A stretch of DNA of 64,000 bases from Antitrichia curtipendula (Eukaryota > Streptophyta > Bryopsida > Hypnales > Leucodontaceae): assembly GCA_951230915.1 (NCBI GenBank), contig OX579637.1:32116001-32180000 (forward strand), given 5' to 3'. Below the pieces are notes generated by a model that saw only the letters and a list, made by a program, of their open reading frames with translations, did not search any database and had not been told where the DNA came from. How positions within the stretch are numbered: the stretch's first letter is position 1; each line of letters starts with the position of its first letter. The position numbers were made by a program, and so were the translations under genes. Shown in pieces: positions 35,701-49,545 of the stretch.

Positions 35701-38700
35701 TGCAATCCCCTTGTTAAAGCTCACTTACATCTTTCACAAGAAATGCAGCAAATCCTTCTATTCATCTCAAAATGGCCTTTTATGTGTTGTTATATTGTAA
35801 CAAGCTATTCACAATCTACCACTGTAAAGGCATTGTAAATTTCAAAAAATAATGACTAAATATGTAATGTTTCAACCACAAACATATTGATGTTATTGCA
35901 ATTGAGTTTGTTACAATATTGATCCAAATTTAATATTTTCAATGCCAATTTTTTTGTATGATTGTAATATTATGGTTGGAAGTTGGTCTTAAAACGATGT
36001 CTTCACAATGGTTGTTGATTCTTTGCCTTTACAATGCTTGATTTCTTTTTATATTGGAAAGTTCTACTATTATTTAATATAGAAACAACATGTGTCAATA
36101 TAATAACAAATACAAGGTCAAAAAGTAAGAATTTCATATCAAAATTTATATTTATTGATTAAAAAATGTTCTACTTTAGAAAAAGTGGATATTACACGTA
36201 TTGCATGTAATATATTAGCAACTTCAAAAACAACATATCTTGGAGGCAAAGATTGCCAAAGAAGCTCAAGACAACGAACAAGTCTAGAAAGATGATTTGC
36301 AAGCACTTCTTTGTACATTATAAAAAATGTTAATTCTTTGCAAAGTTTTTTTTCTTCTTTATTGATTGTATTTACCTTATAGAGAAGCTTCATCTATCCA
36401 TATGATGTCACCTCATCATTGCCACTTGCTTCCATTTGAACAACTACACTACTAAACCAAGGTTTGTGATGAAAAGAATAAACTGTTCTTGTGTATATAG
36501 GCCAATTAGCAAAGTGATTTGAAGATCATGATGGTATGTCTAAGGATGTAATGACCTTGGATGACCTACATTTGAATCCATTGGTCGATGACATCTTTTA
36601 TAAACATAATTATAAAAATAAAATTGACATACTACTATTACATACTAAGTAAACCAATTGTTATCTACTTTTTAAATTACAACTATTCAACTTCAAGCAA
36701 TTTGCAATCAAACATGTATAAAATGTTTACAATTACCTCACATGAAACCAACTTGTTTTCCATTTTATAAAGATCAAGTGCTCAAATAAATTCTTGATGT
36801 TATATAAGATGCTCCATTAAGATTCTTTAATCACTTTTGGATACAAAACTAAATTGTGTTCAGGCATAAAAAGATTGAAAGTTTTCCTTTATCCAAGATA
36901 AATACAAATTGATTAGGTCTCCAGAAAGTATATTGACTCTTGTTGCAATAGCCTACGCCATAAAATATTAATAAAGTTAAAAGTGTATTTTTCCTCAACA
37001 CTTTATAAAATTATAAATCTAATTAATATAATAAAATAACCTCTAAATTAAAAAAAATCAAATTATTCAACTCACCAAGTGTAGGGAAGTTGAAGACTTC
37101 ACCTCATCAAATGTTATATATTTTTCAACCTTGATCTTTTCTTCATACACATCCTTGTTCTTTGATAGTTTTTGCAAAATGTTTAATCTATAGCTGTGCT
37201 TTAAAATTTGAGATGTTGCATTCCTTTTTTTACTTGCCCTATAACCTCTCTTCATTAATGTAATATGAAGTTGTTCATATTGGGTAGTGCTATACTTCCA
37301 TGGAAGTCCAAACTTGCATATACAATTTGAAAATGTAACATAGCATGAATTTTAATTGTTTGGAAGTCAAATTTTTGCCACCTTCCTATAAATTGTTTGA
37401 AAGCCATGACAACCTTGGAATCAAAACAAACAACATTCATTACCACTAAGAATTTATATCCCAATACATATTTTTTAATTTGTTACAAAAATTTTATACA
37501 TTCATTATTGATATACTAAAGAGGTGATTTAGGATTACCTGCTCATAGTGTCGTCCATAAGCTCAAATGAGTTGAAATGTACTCAAAGCTACGACTTGCT
37601 ATCTTGTACCAATTCAAAAACAATACAAAATCCTTGATGATATTATCTTCAAGGAGATTGACAAGTCAAAATATAGTCACTTGTTCAAAACACATACAAT
37701 CAAGCCTTTGTAAGTGTTATAGAAACAACAATTACCAAAAAATAATCAATTGTAAATCTAAACTATATATTGTACTTGCATTATAGCCCGATGCTCACAA
37801 CCAACAAAATTAGCATTGGAGTTGAAGTACCCTCCTTTATTACTACTTGAAATTCTATAATTAGAGTACCTTGATTCCTTGTATATATTTGCTAAATGCT
37901 TGTCCGATTCAAAAATGGTCTTTGAAGTGCAAACTACCCCTTTATTAGTCATATTTTAAAAAATCAAAACTGAGGCTTTAATGATCTTAGTATCTACTTG
38001 GTACAATACATCTACATTAATACTTGCATATAGATTGCCAAGTTTAATGGTTCTTCCTTTGAATCTCTAAAGAATATTTTATAAGAATATATATACCAAA
38101 CAAATCATCAGTATGCATTAATCCCTCATTTTGATGCAAACTCTTCAAAACTTTCTTTACTTGATGTTTGCTTTTGGAAGATATGACTTTATTTACTTTA
38201 TTTTTTTGCTAATCCTTCAAGACATGACTTTCTTTAATTCCTTATTGATGTTAGCCTCCAAACAATACAATTTTTTTAATCAATTGTAGGCAATTAGTTT
38301 TTCAACAGTTGAATAATATTGAACAATTAAGTATTTGAGCTATTGAATATGTTGAAAATAAAAACTAATATATGGCAATAGAATGGAGTGACCATGCCTT
38401 AGACAAGTTATCAAAATCCATTTTGGTATTTTAATTTTTCCTTGCTTCTATCATTCTAAGATATGCCTTCTCCATTTCTTCCGCTATACGTATAGAAAAC
38501 TTCTTGTCAACATCATTAAGATGTATTTTCTACACATACAAACACTACAAGGTAATTGACACTTGTTGGTGTTGTAGGTACATGACACTTGACATAACAA
38601 AAAATCAATATTAGGAATCAGTGAGTAATTAAAATAAACCACCACCACTTAATTTGTAAATTTTTCTACAATCTAATGGAATAAGGGAGATAATACTTTC

Positions 38701-41700
38701 ATTGTTGCTCTCACCAGTTGTAATAACAATAGAAGAATCAAATACTTTACCCCCTTTAGGATGGTCACATATATAAGAGAATAGCAAGGGGAAAAACTAT
38801 AGAAAAGAGCTCCATGGATCCAAAAGTCAAAGGCCACTACACACAATTTTTTGAATTTTAATTTAAATCATATATCAAACCTTTCATTAAATGTGAATCA
38901 TCTTTGAATCAAGCAATATGTAAATACTATTCATAATGAATGTATAAAAGTAATGCAGTTGTAGGCCTTACTCAAAATTGATATGTTTCAAAGGCTCTAT
39001 TACAAGTGAGAGACATTCATGTAGAATCTACAGTTTTCTCTCATAATATTCAGATTTATCCTTCTCTGCACAAAAGACCAAGTAACAAAACAAATATCAA
39101 TAATCAAAACAAACAAAATAAATATCAATTCTGGTGTTACTTATTCTAAAGCATTCAAATTCAAATCCTACTATACATAATTTAATATAATATTTGAAAA
39201 CAAAGAATATACTTGTATTCATTACAATAGGAAGAATGGCAAGTAAGACATGTCTAGTTGGCAATGACCTATTTTTGTAAGCACTATTGTCTAATGACAT
39301 TACTAATGGATAGCTTGCAACCCTTTAATCATTAGAAAGTGTTGTTTGGTCGTTGTATAAAATCAGTCCAACAACAATCCCACCCTTGCAATTGATGTGT
39401 ATTTGAAGTATGCATTGTCATAGTCAATTATTAGAAATTACTAGTATCTTGAATTGTGTTCATTATGACATGAAATGAATGAAAATAAATTTTGAACCAA
39501 CTTGCATTTCATAACACCACAATGCGATGTTAGGTGTGGTGATGGTAGAAGAACCGCTTGGATGCAATTTAAAACCTTGTGCATTACTTGGAAAAGCAAA
39601 CAACTTTGGCAATGCTTCAAGTGGATTCTTGTAGTAAAGGATGAGCTCATGTGTATTAACTGAATTAGAAGCAAAGTGATTTTCAATCTATCCTTGTGGC
39701 ATACCACAAAAATTTGTAAGCTCTTGAATAAGTTAAAAATTATGACAAAAAATCTTCCAAAGACATCATAGACATGTAACAAAATAGAATATTTAGATGT
39801 TCTTGTTTATACAATTCTCCCTCATATTGTGATAGATTTCTAACATACTCAAATGGCACCGTGGACATGTCAAACAATGGGTGATGGAATAACTCCAATA
39901 ATGCATTTGTATCATTCTTAGTAAGCTCCATTTTATTTCTAAATTTTTTAAGAAAAAGACAAGATGATTGGTTGAATTGTAACATTCTTTCTCTTGCTTA
40001 TCATAATCTACATCTAAAAGTGATAAATCCACAGGGTAAATGCACACTATGCTGGACCATTTTTGGAAGAAATATATACATAAAAGTCCATTTCATTTTT
40101 TTGCATATGATCTCTAAATTATTTGATTTTATTTCTATAATTTCTTTATAGTGTGTTAAAGCAAAAGATGAAATTTTTTTTATCAAAATATCCTTTGTAT
40201 ATTTATATAAAAAAACTTCAAAGATGACATCAAATTTTCATTTACTTTAATAAATTGTAGAAATGATTATAATGACAATTAACTCTATTGAAAGTTAGAC
40301 CATCCTTAGAAATTCTTATTACAATTATTTTGATAAGATAGATTTGTGTAAAGTTGATTTTAAGTATGTCTAACTTACTTCTAAAAATCAATATCATTCT
40401 GGTAAGATAATGATGCATAAATTAGTCTATATCTACAGATTTAGAAATATAATTTTATATATTTCAAATCAAAACATTTGAATACATTTATACCTATTTA
40501 AATATAAGTCCTTCTTTTGCTAAATATTTGAAGTTTCATTAGATCAATGAGTCTTTATCTTAAATGTTGTGGACTGTGACAGTAGTAAAGAGTACATTTC
40601 AAAGTCTTTTACAAATAATATATAAACAATTTTGCAATTTTTTGGAGGATATTTTATAATTCATCAAGTATACAACATTAATATATATCCTTTTCGATGT
40701 TCTACAACTCATATATTTTTAAAATTACAAGACTTTCAAAAAATCCCATTGAAAAAAGGACTATGACAGTCCATATTGGTCCTGCGTAGTATGCAATTGC
40801 CCCACAGAAATTGAAGGTCTCATGTAGTCACATTGTATACAACTTGGATGGTTTGTTACATTGTCAATTTGTTCAAAAAAAAAACCTTCAATGATTACCC
40901 TGAAATTAATTTTTGATACATGAGCGTCATGTAAAAGCTTTTGCTTTACGGAATTGTCAATTGCACGACATCTAGTGCTTGCTTGGTGGAATGCCAACTT
41001 TCTACAATTGCTAAAACTGATTGCACCACACCATGCACATACCAGTTTTACAAATTCCATCTAAGAACTTCTGATGAAGCTCAAACTTTTTCTATTCATG
41101 ACAGGTGCCTTATATAAAATTGTAGTGCTTAACTAAAGTACTGCAACTCATTTTACAATTGCTAATTTAAAGGTATGCACAACAATTCATCAATACTATC
41201 TTATGAATGACCACCAAAACCTATAAAAACACCAACAACATTTTCAAAAGAACAAAAATAAAAGTAGAAGAGCTTTCTCTTGTACTTAATACAAATTCTA
41301 AACTGTTGGAAAAGATATACAATCTTTCTTGACTATCTTTTTGTTTTGCAGCTTGTCATTTCTCATTCTTTGCTTTGTCTTTTTAGGCAAGCTTTTAGTA
41401 TATTATTTGTTTTCTAATTTCTGCAATAAAGCTCACATGTTGTTCAAAGTAGAAGTAGAAGATGAGCTTGTTGAAAGCGGTTTGGATAGGTGGAAGTAGC
41501 ATGTCTTGGTGCAAGATTTGAGCTTTGGGCCTTCATTATTTCTATTTTGAGCCTTCATCGTTTTCCACATGAACCTTATATGCGGGGGTTCGTGGTTTGG
41601 CGCACCAAATCAATGGTTCCAAAACTATCTCAAATCAATTAAAGTTGGTGTTTTTCTTGACGTAAATTGTGGAAATGGCTTGTTTATTGTTGTTTTGTTC

Positions 41701-42980
41701 AAAGCGGAGAATATTAGTTTGTCATTGCTCTTGACTTCTCCAACAATATGATTTGACAACAAAGCTTTGATATGCTTACATGGTGGCTGTAAATATATAT
41801 GCAATCATATCATAGATCTGAGCTTTCATTGATGGATTGTTTTCTTGAATCATAGATATTTGAGATTCACTTGAGTTGGAAGCAATCTTATTCTTTTGGA
41901 TCTCCCTTACAACTAATATCTAGTGCTCAAGTTATCTTTTGGTACATTGCTATTCCTACGTAGATGAATGGACCTTCAACGACTTCTTAATCTCAATTGT
42001 TTAAGAGCTATTATTTTGATTAGTACCACCAGCTTAAAAGTGGTATCATCTCATACATTTCAAAATTATATGTGAACTAATTGTGTTAGATGTACCGCTT
42101 ATTTTTTAATTTAGTATAAAACTTATATGATTTGAGTGGTTGGAATTCATGACCCATGCCTTTTAACTTCTTGTTATGTTTTCTAGTGTTCTTTTAGGAG
42201 AGTAATGAGTGAAATTGTCAGGTTTTGCACCTTTGTACAAGTTGATCTCTCTCATTATATGCCAATTTTACTTTAGAGGAACTAGTGGAGATGTTGCATA
42301 ATCCAATTGCTCTCTCTCTCTAATATGTAATTGTTATAAATGATTGTTTTGTGTCCCAAGTTTAGAAACAAAGGAATGTGATGAAGACATATTCTTCCAG
42401 CACTCATCTTAAGGTTCTGGATGGATTGAAAGCTCTAGTGCAGCGTCTGCAACGAATTAGGTACAACCCATAAAAAATTTGCAATCAATTGCACGAGGTA
42501 GGATTTCATTGAGTTGGATGGATAAAAAAAAATTCCCTAAGAAAAATAATCCATTTATAATGACAAGAACAACTGGTGAGGGTTGTTTTCAAAGACAAAC
42601 AATTTTGAATATTACCAATTTGTAGCTTCTACGTGTATGTCTGCAATTTGTGACTCTTACTCCTATTTGTATGATTAGAAATGCTCCTTCTCATGTTCAT
42701 TAATTTTGGAAAATTCAATATGTGTGGTGAAGAAGAAAGTTTTGTTAACAGTGTGGTTGAATGGGAAGCATTGCAGATTGCATTGTTGAGGCACAATGGG
42801 ATCTTGATTTTGGATAGTGTAAGGAATTGCACTTTCATTTTTACTCACTTGTATAATCAAATGGTCCAATAAGCAATTGCAAGAATTTGCAAGAGATTGT
42901 GCCTACAAGATTGCGCGATTGATATTTGTTGCAATTTAACAAGGCAAGCTTCAAATATATTTGAAAGTGCGTTTCATGCT
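32740..42980. other. Gene-poor AT-rich DNA
   Basis: About 10 kb with only short, biased open frames on both strands (for example 35357-35647 and 40761-41060, - strand), none of which I can link to a family. Probably old, decayed transposon sequence. No palindromes of the L/R type are present. Confidence 0.5.
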
Positions 42981-42984
42981 TTAA

Positions 42985-43952
42985 CCCCTCATCGCCGGAG
43001 GGGACAAAAAGTGTCCTCATAGAAAATTCTAAGTGCTGTAACTTTTGCATCCAATGTCCAAATTCAATAAAACTTGTTGGTAAAGTTGCACTCTCTCTTC
43101 TAGTTTATGTGGTACAATTTTCAGATCAATACAATCTTTATTGATTTCTTGAAACCCAATCGAAGTTCATAGGTTCAATTTGAATTCACCAAACTGCATT
43201 TGAAGGTTGCAACTTCGGGGGCTTGCAATTGTATCTCCTTCATCCAATGTTTGTTTTCAATAAAATTTGTTGTATTATGCTCCCCTTTAAGTCTAATTAT
43301 TGTGGTTAAATTTTCATGTCAATCCAAGTTGTTTTAAATGCTTGGGAGCAATTCGAAGTTCAAAATCCAGACATTTTTGCATTATAGTGAACTTTGGTGG
43401 CTTATAACTTCTTCAGACAGGGTTTTTTTTCAATACTTTTTGTTGGAAAAGTTTCACACAGTAGTCTAGTTTTTGTGGTAAAAATTTCATATCAATCCAA
43501 GAAGATATGATTGATCAAGAAGCATTTTAGCAGAGGTTCATTTAGCCATAGATGTGTTTTTTTGCAACTTTTTTCACTGTTTTTTGACATTTCAAAACAA
43601 TTTTGCAAACGCAACGAGTCAATTAAATGTTTTTTTTCTTCCACCAAAGTGTTTGTTTTTTGGTTTAGAATCACTTTGTAGTTTGAAGTTTCTTCATTTG
43701 AGTAGGTTTAGAAATCTAATTTCACCTCCAAATGTGTTTTTAGGAAGATTTCAGCATCTTTTTTCAATACTAAAACATTATAATCGTTGAATCTATATGG
43801 TCAAATGATCCCAAATTTTATTTACACCATCTACAACATGCACACTAAAAGATCATACGATTAAGATTTGCATATCTTACTCACATTCAGACTTATAATA
43901 CTTGAAAAGGAAGTTTGTTTTTTGACATGGTTAGGACTCCGACGGTGAGGGG
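42985..43952. mobile_element. TTAA-flanked element with 16-bp terminal inverted repeats (piggyBac-like, non-autonomous)
   Basis: Left end CCCCTCATCGCCGGAG, right end (reverse complement) CCCCTCACCGTCGGAG: 14 of 16 identical, both differences transitions. TTAA stands immediately outside each end (42981-42984 and 43953-43956). TTAA duplications and ends starting with CC are features of piggyBac-type elements; assignment rests on these alone. It has no transposase frame. Confidence 0.6.
43022..43560 (+). repeat. ~180-bp tandem repeat inside the TTAA element, three divergent copies
   Basis: Each copy contains, in order, a CAATAAAACTTGTTG-like string, a CTAGTTTATGTGGTA-like string, ATCAATCCAAG-like sequence and an AATCGAAGTTCA-like string. 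Copies begin near 43022, 43211 and 43396. No protein is encoded across them. Confidence 0.6.
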
Positions 43953-43956
43953 TTAA

Positions 43957-46607
43957 TTGACAACTTTGTGTTGCCTTCTTGTTAAATGATGCCCCGGAGC
44001 ATTTTTTTCTCTTTCGACTAGAAATTTTTTGTTTGTGATTTTGTAGTTTGAACATGAAAGTAACTCATAGTGATAAATCACTTTAAATCATTTGATGCTT
44101 GACACTTCATACTTTTAAAATCACTTGATGCTTGAAGTTATAAAATGAATATTATGGAAACTAATCATATTTTTGATGACTATAAAAAGATTCTTGGTAG
44201 CTTAGTTTTAGTAGAACAATGACAAAGGCAAGGAACAATTCACAACTTTGTTATGAACAAACGCCTTCAAAAGGCTTGCAAGTCTAAACAAAATAGTAGC
44301 TCTAAGCCAAAGTCAAATTGTCAAGAAGTTGAACTAGACTTCAAATGGATGATGTGTTGAAACCAATGTCTTCTGCAATGACCTAGATAGAATACAACCA
44401 AATACAATATTAGAAACTCTTCTAGACATGCAAGCATAGAATACATGACTTTCTATTTTGTTAGAAGGTATTTTTCATTTACACATTTTTGATCCTAAGT
44501 TACTTTGTTCTTTGTGCACATAGTTTTAAGCATCATAATCAACAGTTGTAAGTGATGATTTATCAAATTTAGATAGAATCTGTCCTTTGTATAGACCAAA
44601 AAAATGATTCATTGCACAAATAAAAATATTCTTACATAATCTCATCATTTTGCTACACATAGGTTCTAATCAGTGCTTCAATCACAACATTGGTATGTGC
44701 ATGCTACATTTGAGAAGCTTGCAAAGAAAAGAAGCTTTGGTTGACAATATTGGTTAGAGAGTGAAGAATGGTCTAGGTACAAGAAGAGTGAATTGTCCTT
44801 GACATAGGTATATATCACTTGTAGTACATATTATATTAGTATAAGATGGTTGATTTGAGGTTAATTTCATATGATTTCAATACAAACAATAGTTGTTTCT
44901 AATTGTTGTAATGGAAAAATCATGATTGTTGAAGTTTGCAAATATAGGAGCTTGTTGTTGTTGTTATTGGATGCCAAGATCAAATGATGAGAGATGTAGA
45001 AGCTGGGCAAAACCTTCTTTCTAAACATTTCTAGGTTTGAAATAAAAACTAATATTATTTCAATGCCAAGTGTTGCATCTTTTGGTGTATAACTTATGTA
45101 TATATTTAGTGTGGCTTTCAAGACATTGATTTATATTTCTCTATATTAGCCATGATGTATTAGTAGAAGACCATGTAGAAGAAAGACAAAATGGAGTTGA
45201 AGCTTCTAGGGATTACATTGGAGATTAGTGCATTACAATAGCTTAGAGATGATTTATGGAGGAAGAAAGCTAGAGAACTCACTAAAGAGAACCTTTTTCC
45301 TTTAGAATCTCTAAAAAGGTTCCAATAGACTATTTCTTCAAAACCAAAATGTTGCCAGTTGAAGCATGTAAAAGCATGTCAATGTAATTATTCTCTAAAA
45401 TAGGATTCTTTCATTGTTGGTGAATCTTTTGGATAGATATTATGACAAAGAATAATTTGTTTGTTTTTAGTAGAAGGTTATGACCAATGTTGCAACAAAA
45501 ATTCTTCATGGGAATTTTGTCTTTCAACTATGTAACCAACAAAGGATACTTTGGTTGAATGCATCTTGGTTGCCTTTGATATATCCCTTGATGACCACAC
45601 TACACATGAAATGTTTATGAAAGAATAGGGACCTTTTAGATATGAAGAATTTATCTTACATTCATTTGCCACATGGAACATTTGTAGGAGAACATGTTCC
45701 ATAATAATAGATTTGAGGTATGAGTTGATTACAATTATTGGCATAATAAAACCAGAACTAGATGCCTTACTAGATGCTAGATGCCTCAAGATTGGCATAA
45801 TAAAACCAGAATTAGATGCCTCAAAATTTGCAAATATTTGCAATACTAGGGTTGCTAGCGTGTGAGCTTTAGAGCAGGAAAAAAAATTCCAGAAAAAGAA
45901 GATAAGGTATCCATAATTGTAGATGTACCTATGACTATGGAGTGTTTTCAAAGAATATCACCTTACAAACTTTGAGTGACTTTCAAATGTAAGATTAAAA
46001 CTTGCTTGAACATTTATATTTAGTTTAAGCACTGTATGTATGTATTATACTTGTCCATCCAACACTTCTACAGAACATATATTTTTAGTGAAATACTTTG
46101 GGTGTTGAAATATCCATTCTAAGCAACACCCTATTTAATTTCATGAAGAGTCATTGGTTTGTGTAAACATATATATGTTTTCAGACGTAATTTTCTCCCA
46201 TAAAGAGTCTTTACATGGTGTGAAAAAGATTGTCTTAGTATGACAACATGGCACCTAATTTATATTCTTTTCGACCCATAGGTCAGAGGTGGATGTGAAT
46301 TTAATTTTCTTTTATGCCACATTTAACTACTTCTGAACTTTAGCGGGAATTCTGGACTTTGTGAAGGTTTAGGGCATTGTAGGATATCTTGATCTTATGT
46401 AAACTGAGGCCGCAATGCCTTTTGATGGAGGCTTAAATCGCCTTAGGATGTGGAGTCATTGAGAGATTGTTGATGCAGTGGAATTGTATCCCTTTTGGAT
46501 TTAAAGTGTAGGAACAAATTGATGCATTTTGGATGATGTCAACTCCCATATTTACTGTAAGGAGTGGCTTTGTATTTAGGGTTGGCTTTAAATATGCGAC
46601 ATTACAA
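43957..46607. other. AT-rich intergenic DNA with a short local duplication
   Basis: The only structure seen is a direct duplication: TTGGCATAATAAAACCAGAA occurs near 45738 and again near 45793, each followed by a near-identical TAGATGCCT. The open frame over it on the - strand (45478-45951) has a matching internal repeat and no family likeness. Confidence 0.5.
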
Positions 46608-46625
46608 ATCGGGAGATGTCACGAC
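46608..46625. repeat. Decayed palindrome 3' of gene R
   Basis: ATCGGGAGATGTCACGAC, about 330 bases beyond the stop of gene R. It is the outermost copy on this side, mirroring the decayed copies 3' of gene L. Confidence 0.6.
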
Positions 46626-46951
46626 ATATTTCACAGAGCATTACCCAAGAACAAAGATGTGATGAGGCAAAACAATCATGCAGTTACGGACATTTGATAA
46701 GTTGTAATAACAGTGAAGTACAGAAGGTGGATTCACCAATTCATAATTGTCTTTTACTTTTTGGTGAAACAAATAGGGCGAACCTACTACTTGAAAACAC
46801 AATACAAAACAGCCAAAGCGATGACTCTGCACAACCCAAGTGATAACGAGCGAAAAGGACTTTATAATCATTTGGATGCAACAAATACATGCCATTCAAA
46901 TCGAATGGGTGCCAATCAAATAAGTGCCACTAGTTCCATGTGAACCTATGT

Positions 46952-47428
46952 TTATTTTTGGGCCCACGACCAATCAAAGCACGGTCCTATAACGTGCGCA
47001 CATTGCCAATCTGAAGTATCTACATCATCCCTCACATGCAAAGCCGGTTGAAATAAATGCGGACGTGCCCAATTCAGAGGATTGAGAACAAGCATTACTA
47101 CAGTGTCATTCAAGAGTACCCTGCGTGTCCGAGGATTACTTGAAAGAGTCCTCAGTAGTGCATGACGCCGCGGATACAGTTGGTTCTTGCGTGGATTGTC
47201 GGATCTAGAAAAGAAAAGGAACCTTGAAAGAATCTCCAGCGGTAGAATACGTCGAAGGAGAACAGCTAATGTCGAAGGTTGCACTGCCGCCCACAAGCCA
47301 CAATGAATTTCTTCAACAAGATATCGCAGAAGATCGTGGAAGCCAGCCCGTATTTGTATATTCTGTGGAAGATCCTCCACACCGCCCTTAATGCAGAGAT
47401 CCCCAATGAGTACAAGAAGCATCGTCTT
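46952..47428 (-). pseudogene. Gene R, second HAD-like domain, last exon (open frame)
   Basis: This exon is open from the acceptor TTTGCAG (ending at 47429) to a TAG at 46952. The fold outline is that of an FCP1-like HAD domain: LVLIGDLCIKGG at motif I, IRAGFHDLLRYL, then GLWAAVQPST, and VMLVLNP near motif IV. None of the catalytic aspartates of motif I or IV is kept, so the domain is probably a pseudo-phosphatase. Within the exon there is no lesion; it is called a pseudogene only because upstream exons carry stops. Confidence 0.65.
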
Positions 47429-47492
47429 CTGCAAAGACCAAATACATCTCAGCACACAGAAATGATGTAAAGACAGAAGAGGACATCGAATG

Positions 47493-48811
47493 ATCGTGAG
47501 ATATCACGATCACTATGCATTACTACAGAACCGCATACCGAATAGAACTGGCAGATTAGAAAAGAGAACATCAAGTGAAAATCTCATTTGTAGATGAGCT
47601 TAGGAAAGTCAACATTACGTGTAGAATGTGACTGCAGTCCAAAAATGCAAGACTAGCGAGGCATGCAGATAAATGATTCTTTTAAACACAGAAAGTGGAA
47701 TTAGGCATAAATAATAAAAGATCCAAAATACAAAAGAAAAGAAGGATCTGCATTACATTGCAACAAAAGAAATGCAAAGTTCAGAGTATCCATTAGAGGC
47801 AAAGTCACACGACCATGAGATCTCCCGATCAAGCCATAGAGACAAGATTACGTAAACAAATTCAAATCAAGACTTCAGCGGTTTTAGGGTGAAGTCTTGC
47901 TGACAATAGGAGAAACACGCCCAACAAATTGTAGAAGCACAACTACAACTATCATCCCCTATTACATAAACCAAAATGGAGGACATTACGGGGACAAAAG
48001 ACGCACAACTGTTTGTACTATCGGACATGTACATGGTGATCCATTAAATTCCCTGGACGGCAAGAGAGAAGATCGTGCGATCTCCTGATTGAACTAAGCA
48101 GCTAAACATTATGAGGCCCACACTAATAAAATCTACTGAAGATACCGCTTCCTAGCATTCCCCCATCTTCGCAAGACGTGATGGGACCTTACCATCGTCT
48201 TCAGACGTGATGGGGATTGCTGGAGTGTAGGTCCCCCACTCTACTCCTTCACTTACTCTTCATGTTTTTCTTTGCTCCATTCTCTTCATTTATCTCTTTA
48301 CTTTGCTCTAATTTCTTAATGCCATATGTCATGGCTTCAATCTTGCTTACCATTCTAAATGCAATGATCCATCAGTTGTTTTGGAGAAACAGAAATAAAA
48401 TACTTCAGAGTTAAATACAATTTCATTATCCCCAGCAACATGATATGCGATTTAACAAAAAGAAGAAGAGAGACTGACACTGTGTACAATGAGTACGACA
48501 ATACATGTCAGTTAAAATCGCCTCTACAGTCCATTGTGAGATCTCACGACAGGAAATGAACTTGCATACTATACAAACACATCTTAGTATATTCACGCAC
48601 GACGATAATTATGGAGGTCAAAATTATCCAGTTGAAATCATACAATAATAGTTACAATGTGCCTTACAAAATGAGTAAAATTTAAAATGACTCTTAAGAA
48701 ATGGGAATGTCAAGTATTTAAAAAATGCATTTACAAAATTCACAGTGAGTTCAAGAGTATTAAACAGTAAGTAATGAAGTATGATAGAATGAGATCGTGA
48801 TATCTCCAGAT
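47493..48811. repeat. Five 18-bp palindromes in the last intron of gene R
   Basis: Copies at 47493-47510 (ATCGTGAGATATCACGAT), 47812-47829, 48072-48089 (ATCGTGCGATCTCCTGAT), 48533-48550 (ATTGTGAGATCTCACGAC) and 48794-48811 (ATCGTGATATCTCCAGAT). They lie in the intron 47429-48842 between the HAD-like exons, 260 to 460 bases apart. Several mix an R-type left arm with an L-type right arm (TCCAGAT). The rest of the intron is AT-rich and unremarkable. Confidence 0.85.
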
Positions 48812-48842
48812 CCAGTCCCACGCAGAAGAATAACCACATCTA

Positions 48843-49545
48843 AGTTACATCCTTCAATATGTCACACCCCGGTCTGGTCAACGGGATCTCCAGATGCTGA
48901 CCATGAGGAAGCAGGTGGGCTCTAACATACGCTGGGACAGCTTTCTGTGACTTGAAAAATTGGTTGAGATAAGGAAACAGCTTTTCCATTAAGTAATCAT
49001 CTCTCATGTCACCATCCCAAGTTGTGGGGAAGATGGCGCTATGACAGTCGTTCTGGAGGTTCTTTAATGGGTCGTCATCGATGAGTAGAATATTTTCTTG
49101 GGTCCGCAAATTCAGCTTACAAGCGAAGTGTGACAGATCCTTTAGAAAGTAGGGCTTGTCCGGACGACGACGGTCTCTGTAAGATGAGAGTGTGCAGTCC
49201 TCCTGCGTGAGAACAGGCACATCCTTCGGCTTCACAACCGTCGCGGACGGCATCTGGTTCAAAGCGAATGTCGCATTCTGTTTTGTTATCTTGCTCCAAA
49301 ATGCGAGCTTAACAGTCCTATGCACCCAGTCCAGGAAGTGTGCGCAACTCAGTCGCACAGCATAACAACGTCCATTACGATCATCGAGTGTCTTGTGAAC
49401 TAGAACTCCATTCAAGTCAAAGATCACAAAATATGGCCGCGGTTCTACCTTATTCAACGGCTTCCGCACCACTTCACGAGAGACTTTGGTGTCGCAGCAC
49501 AGGATAGGTAAATTCCCCATTATACTCACAAAAATCACCCTAGAG
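48843..49545 (-). pseudogene. Gene R, HAD/FCP1-like domain 1 (open frame)
   Basis: Open across about 230 codons. Motif I reads VIFDLNGVLVH: the nucleophile Asp is present and the usual second Asp is Asn, as in the plant DLNG-type HAD proteins related to FCP1/SCP phosphatases. AFWSKI matches the GxWSS strand, FLKDLSHF the middle segment, and LLIDDDPLKNL motif IV. Donor GTAACT lies at 48842. The 5' edge is uncertain (acceptor CTCTAG near 49545, or further up). This domain may still be catalytically competent or only binding; the gene as a whole is damaged. Confidence 0.7.

Noticed and set aside
45478..45951. 157-codon open frame on the - strand
   Set aside because: Contains an internal direct duplication reflecting the local DNA repeat, biased composition and no recognisable family.
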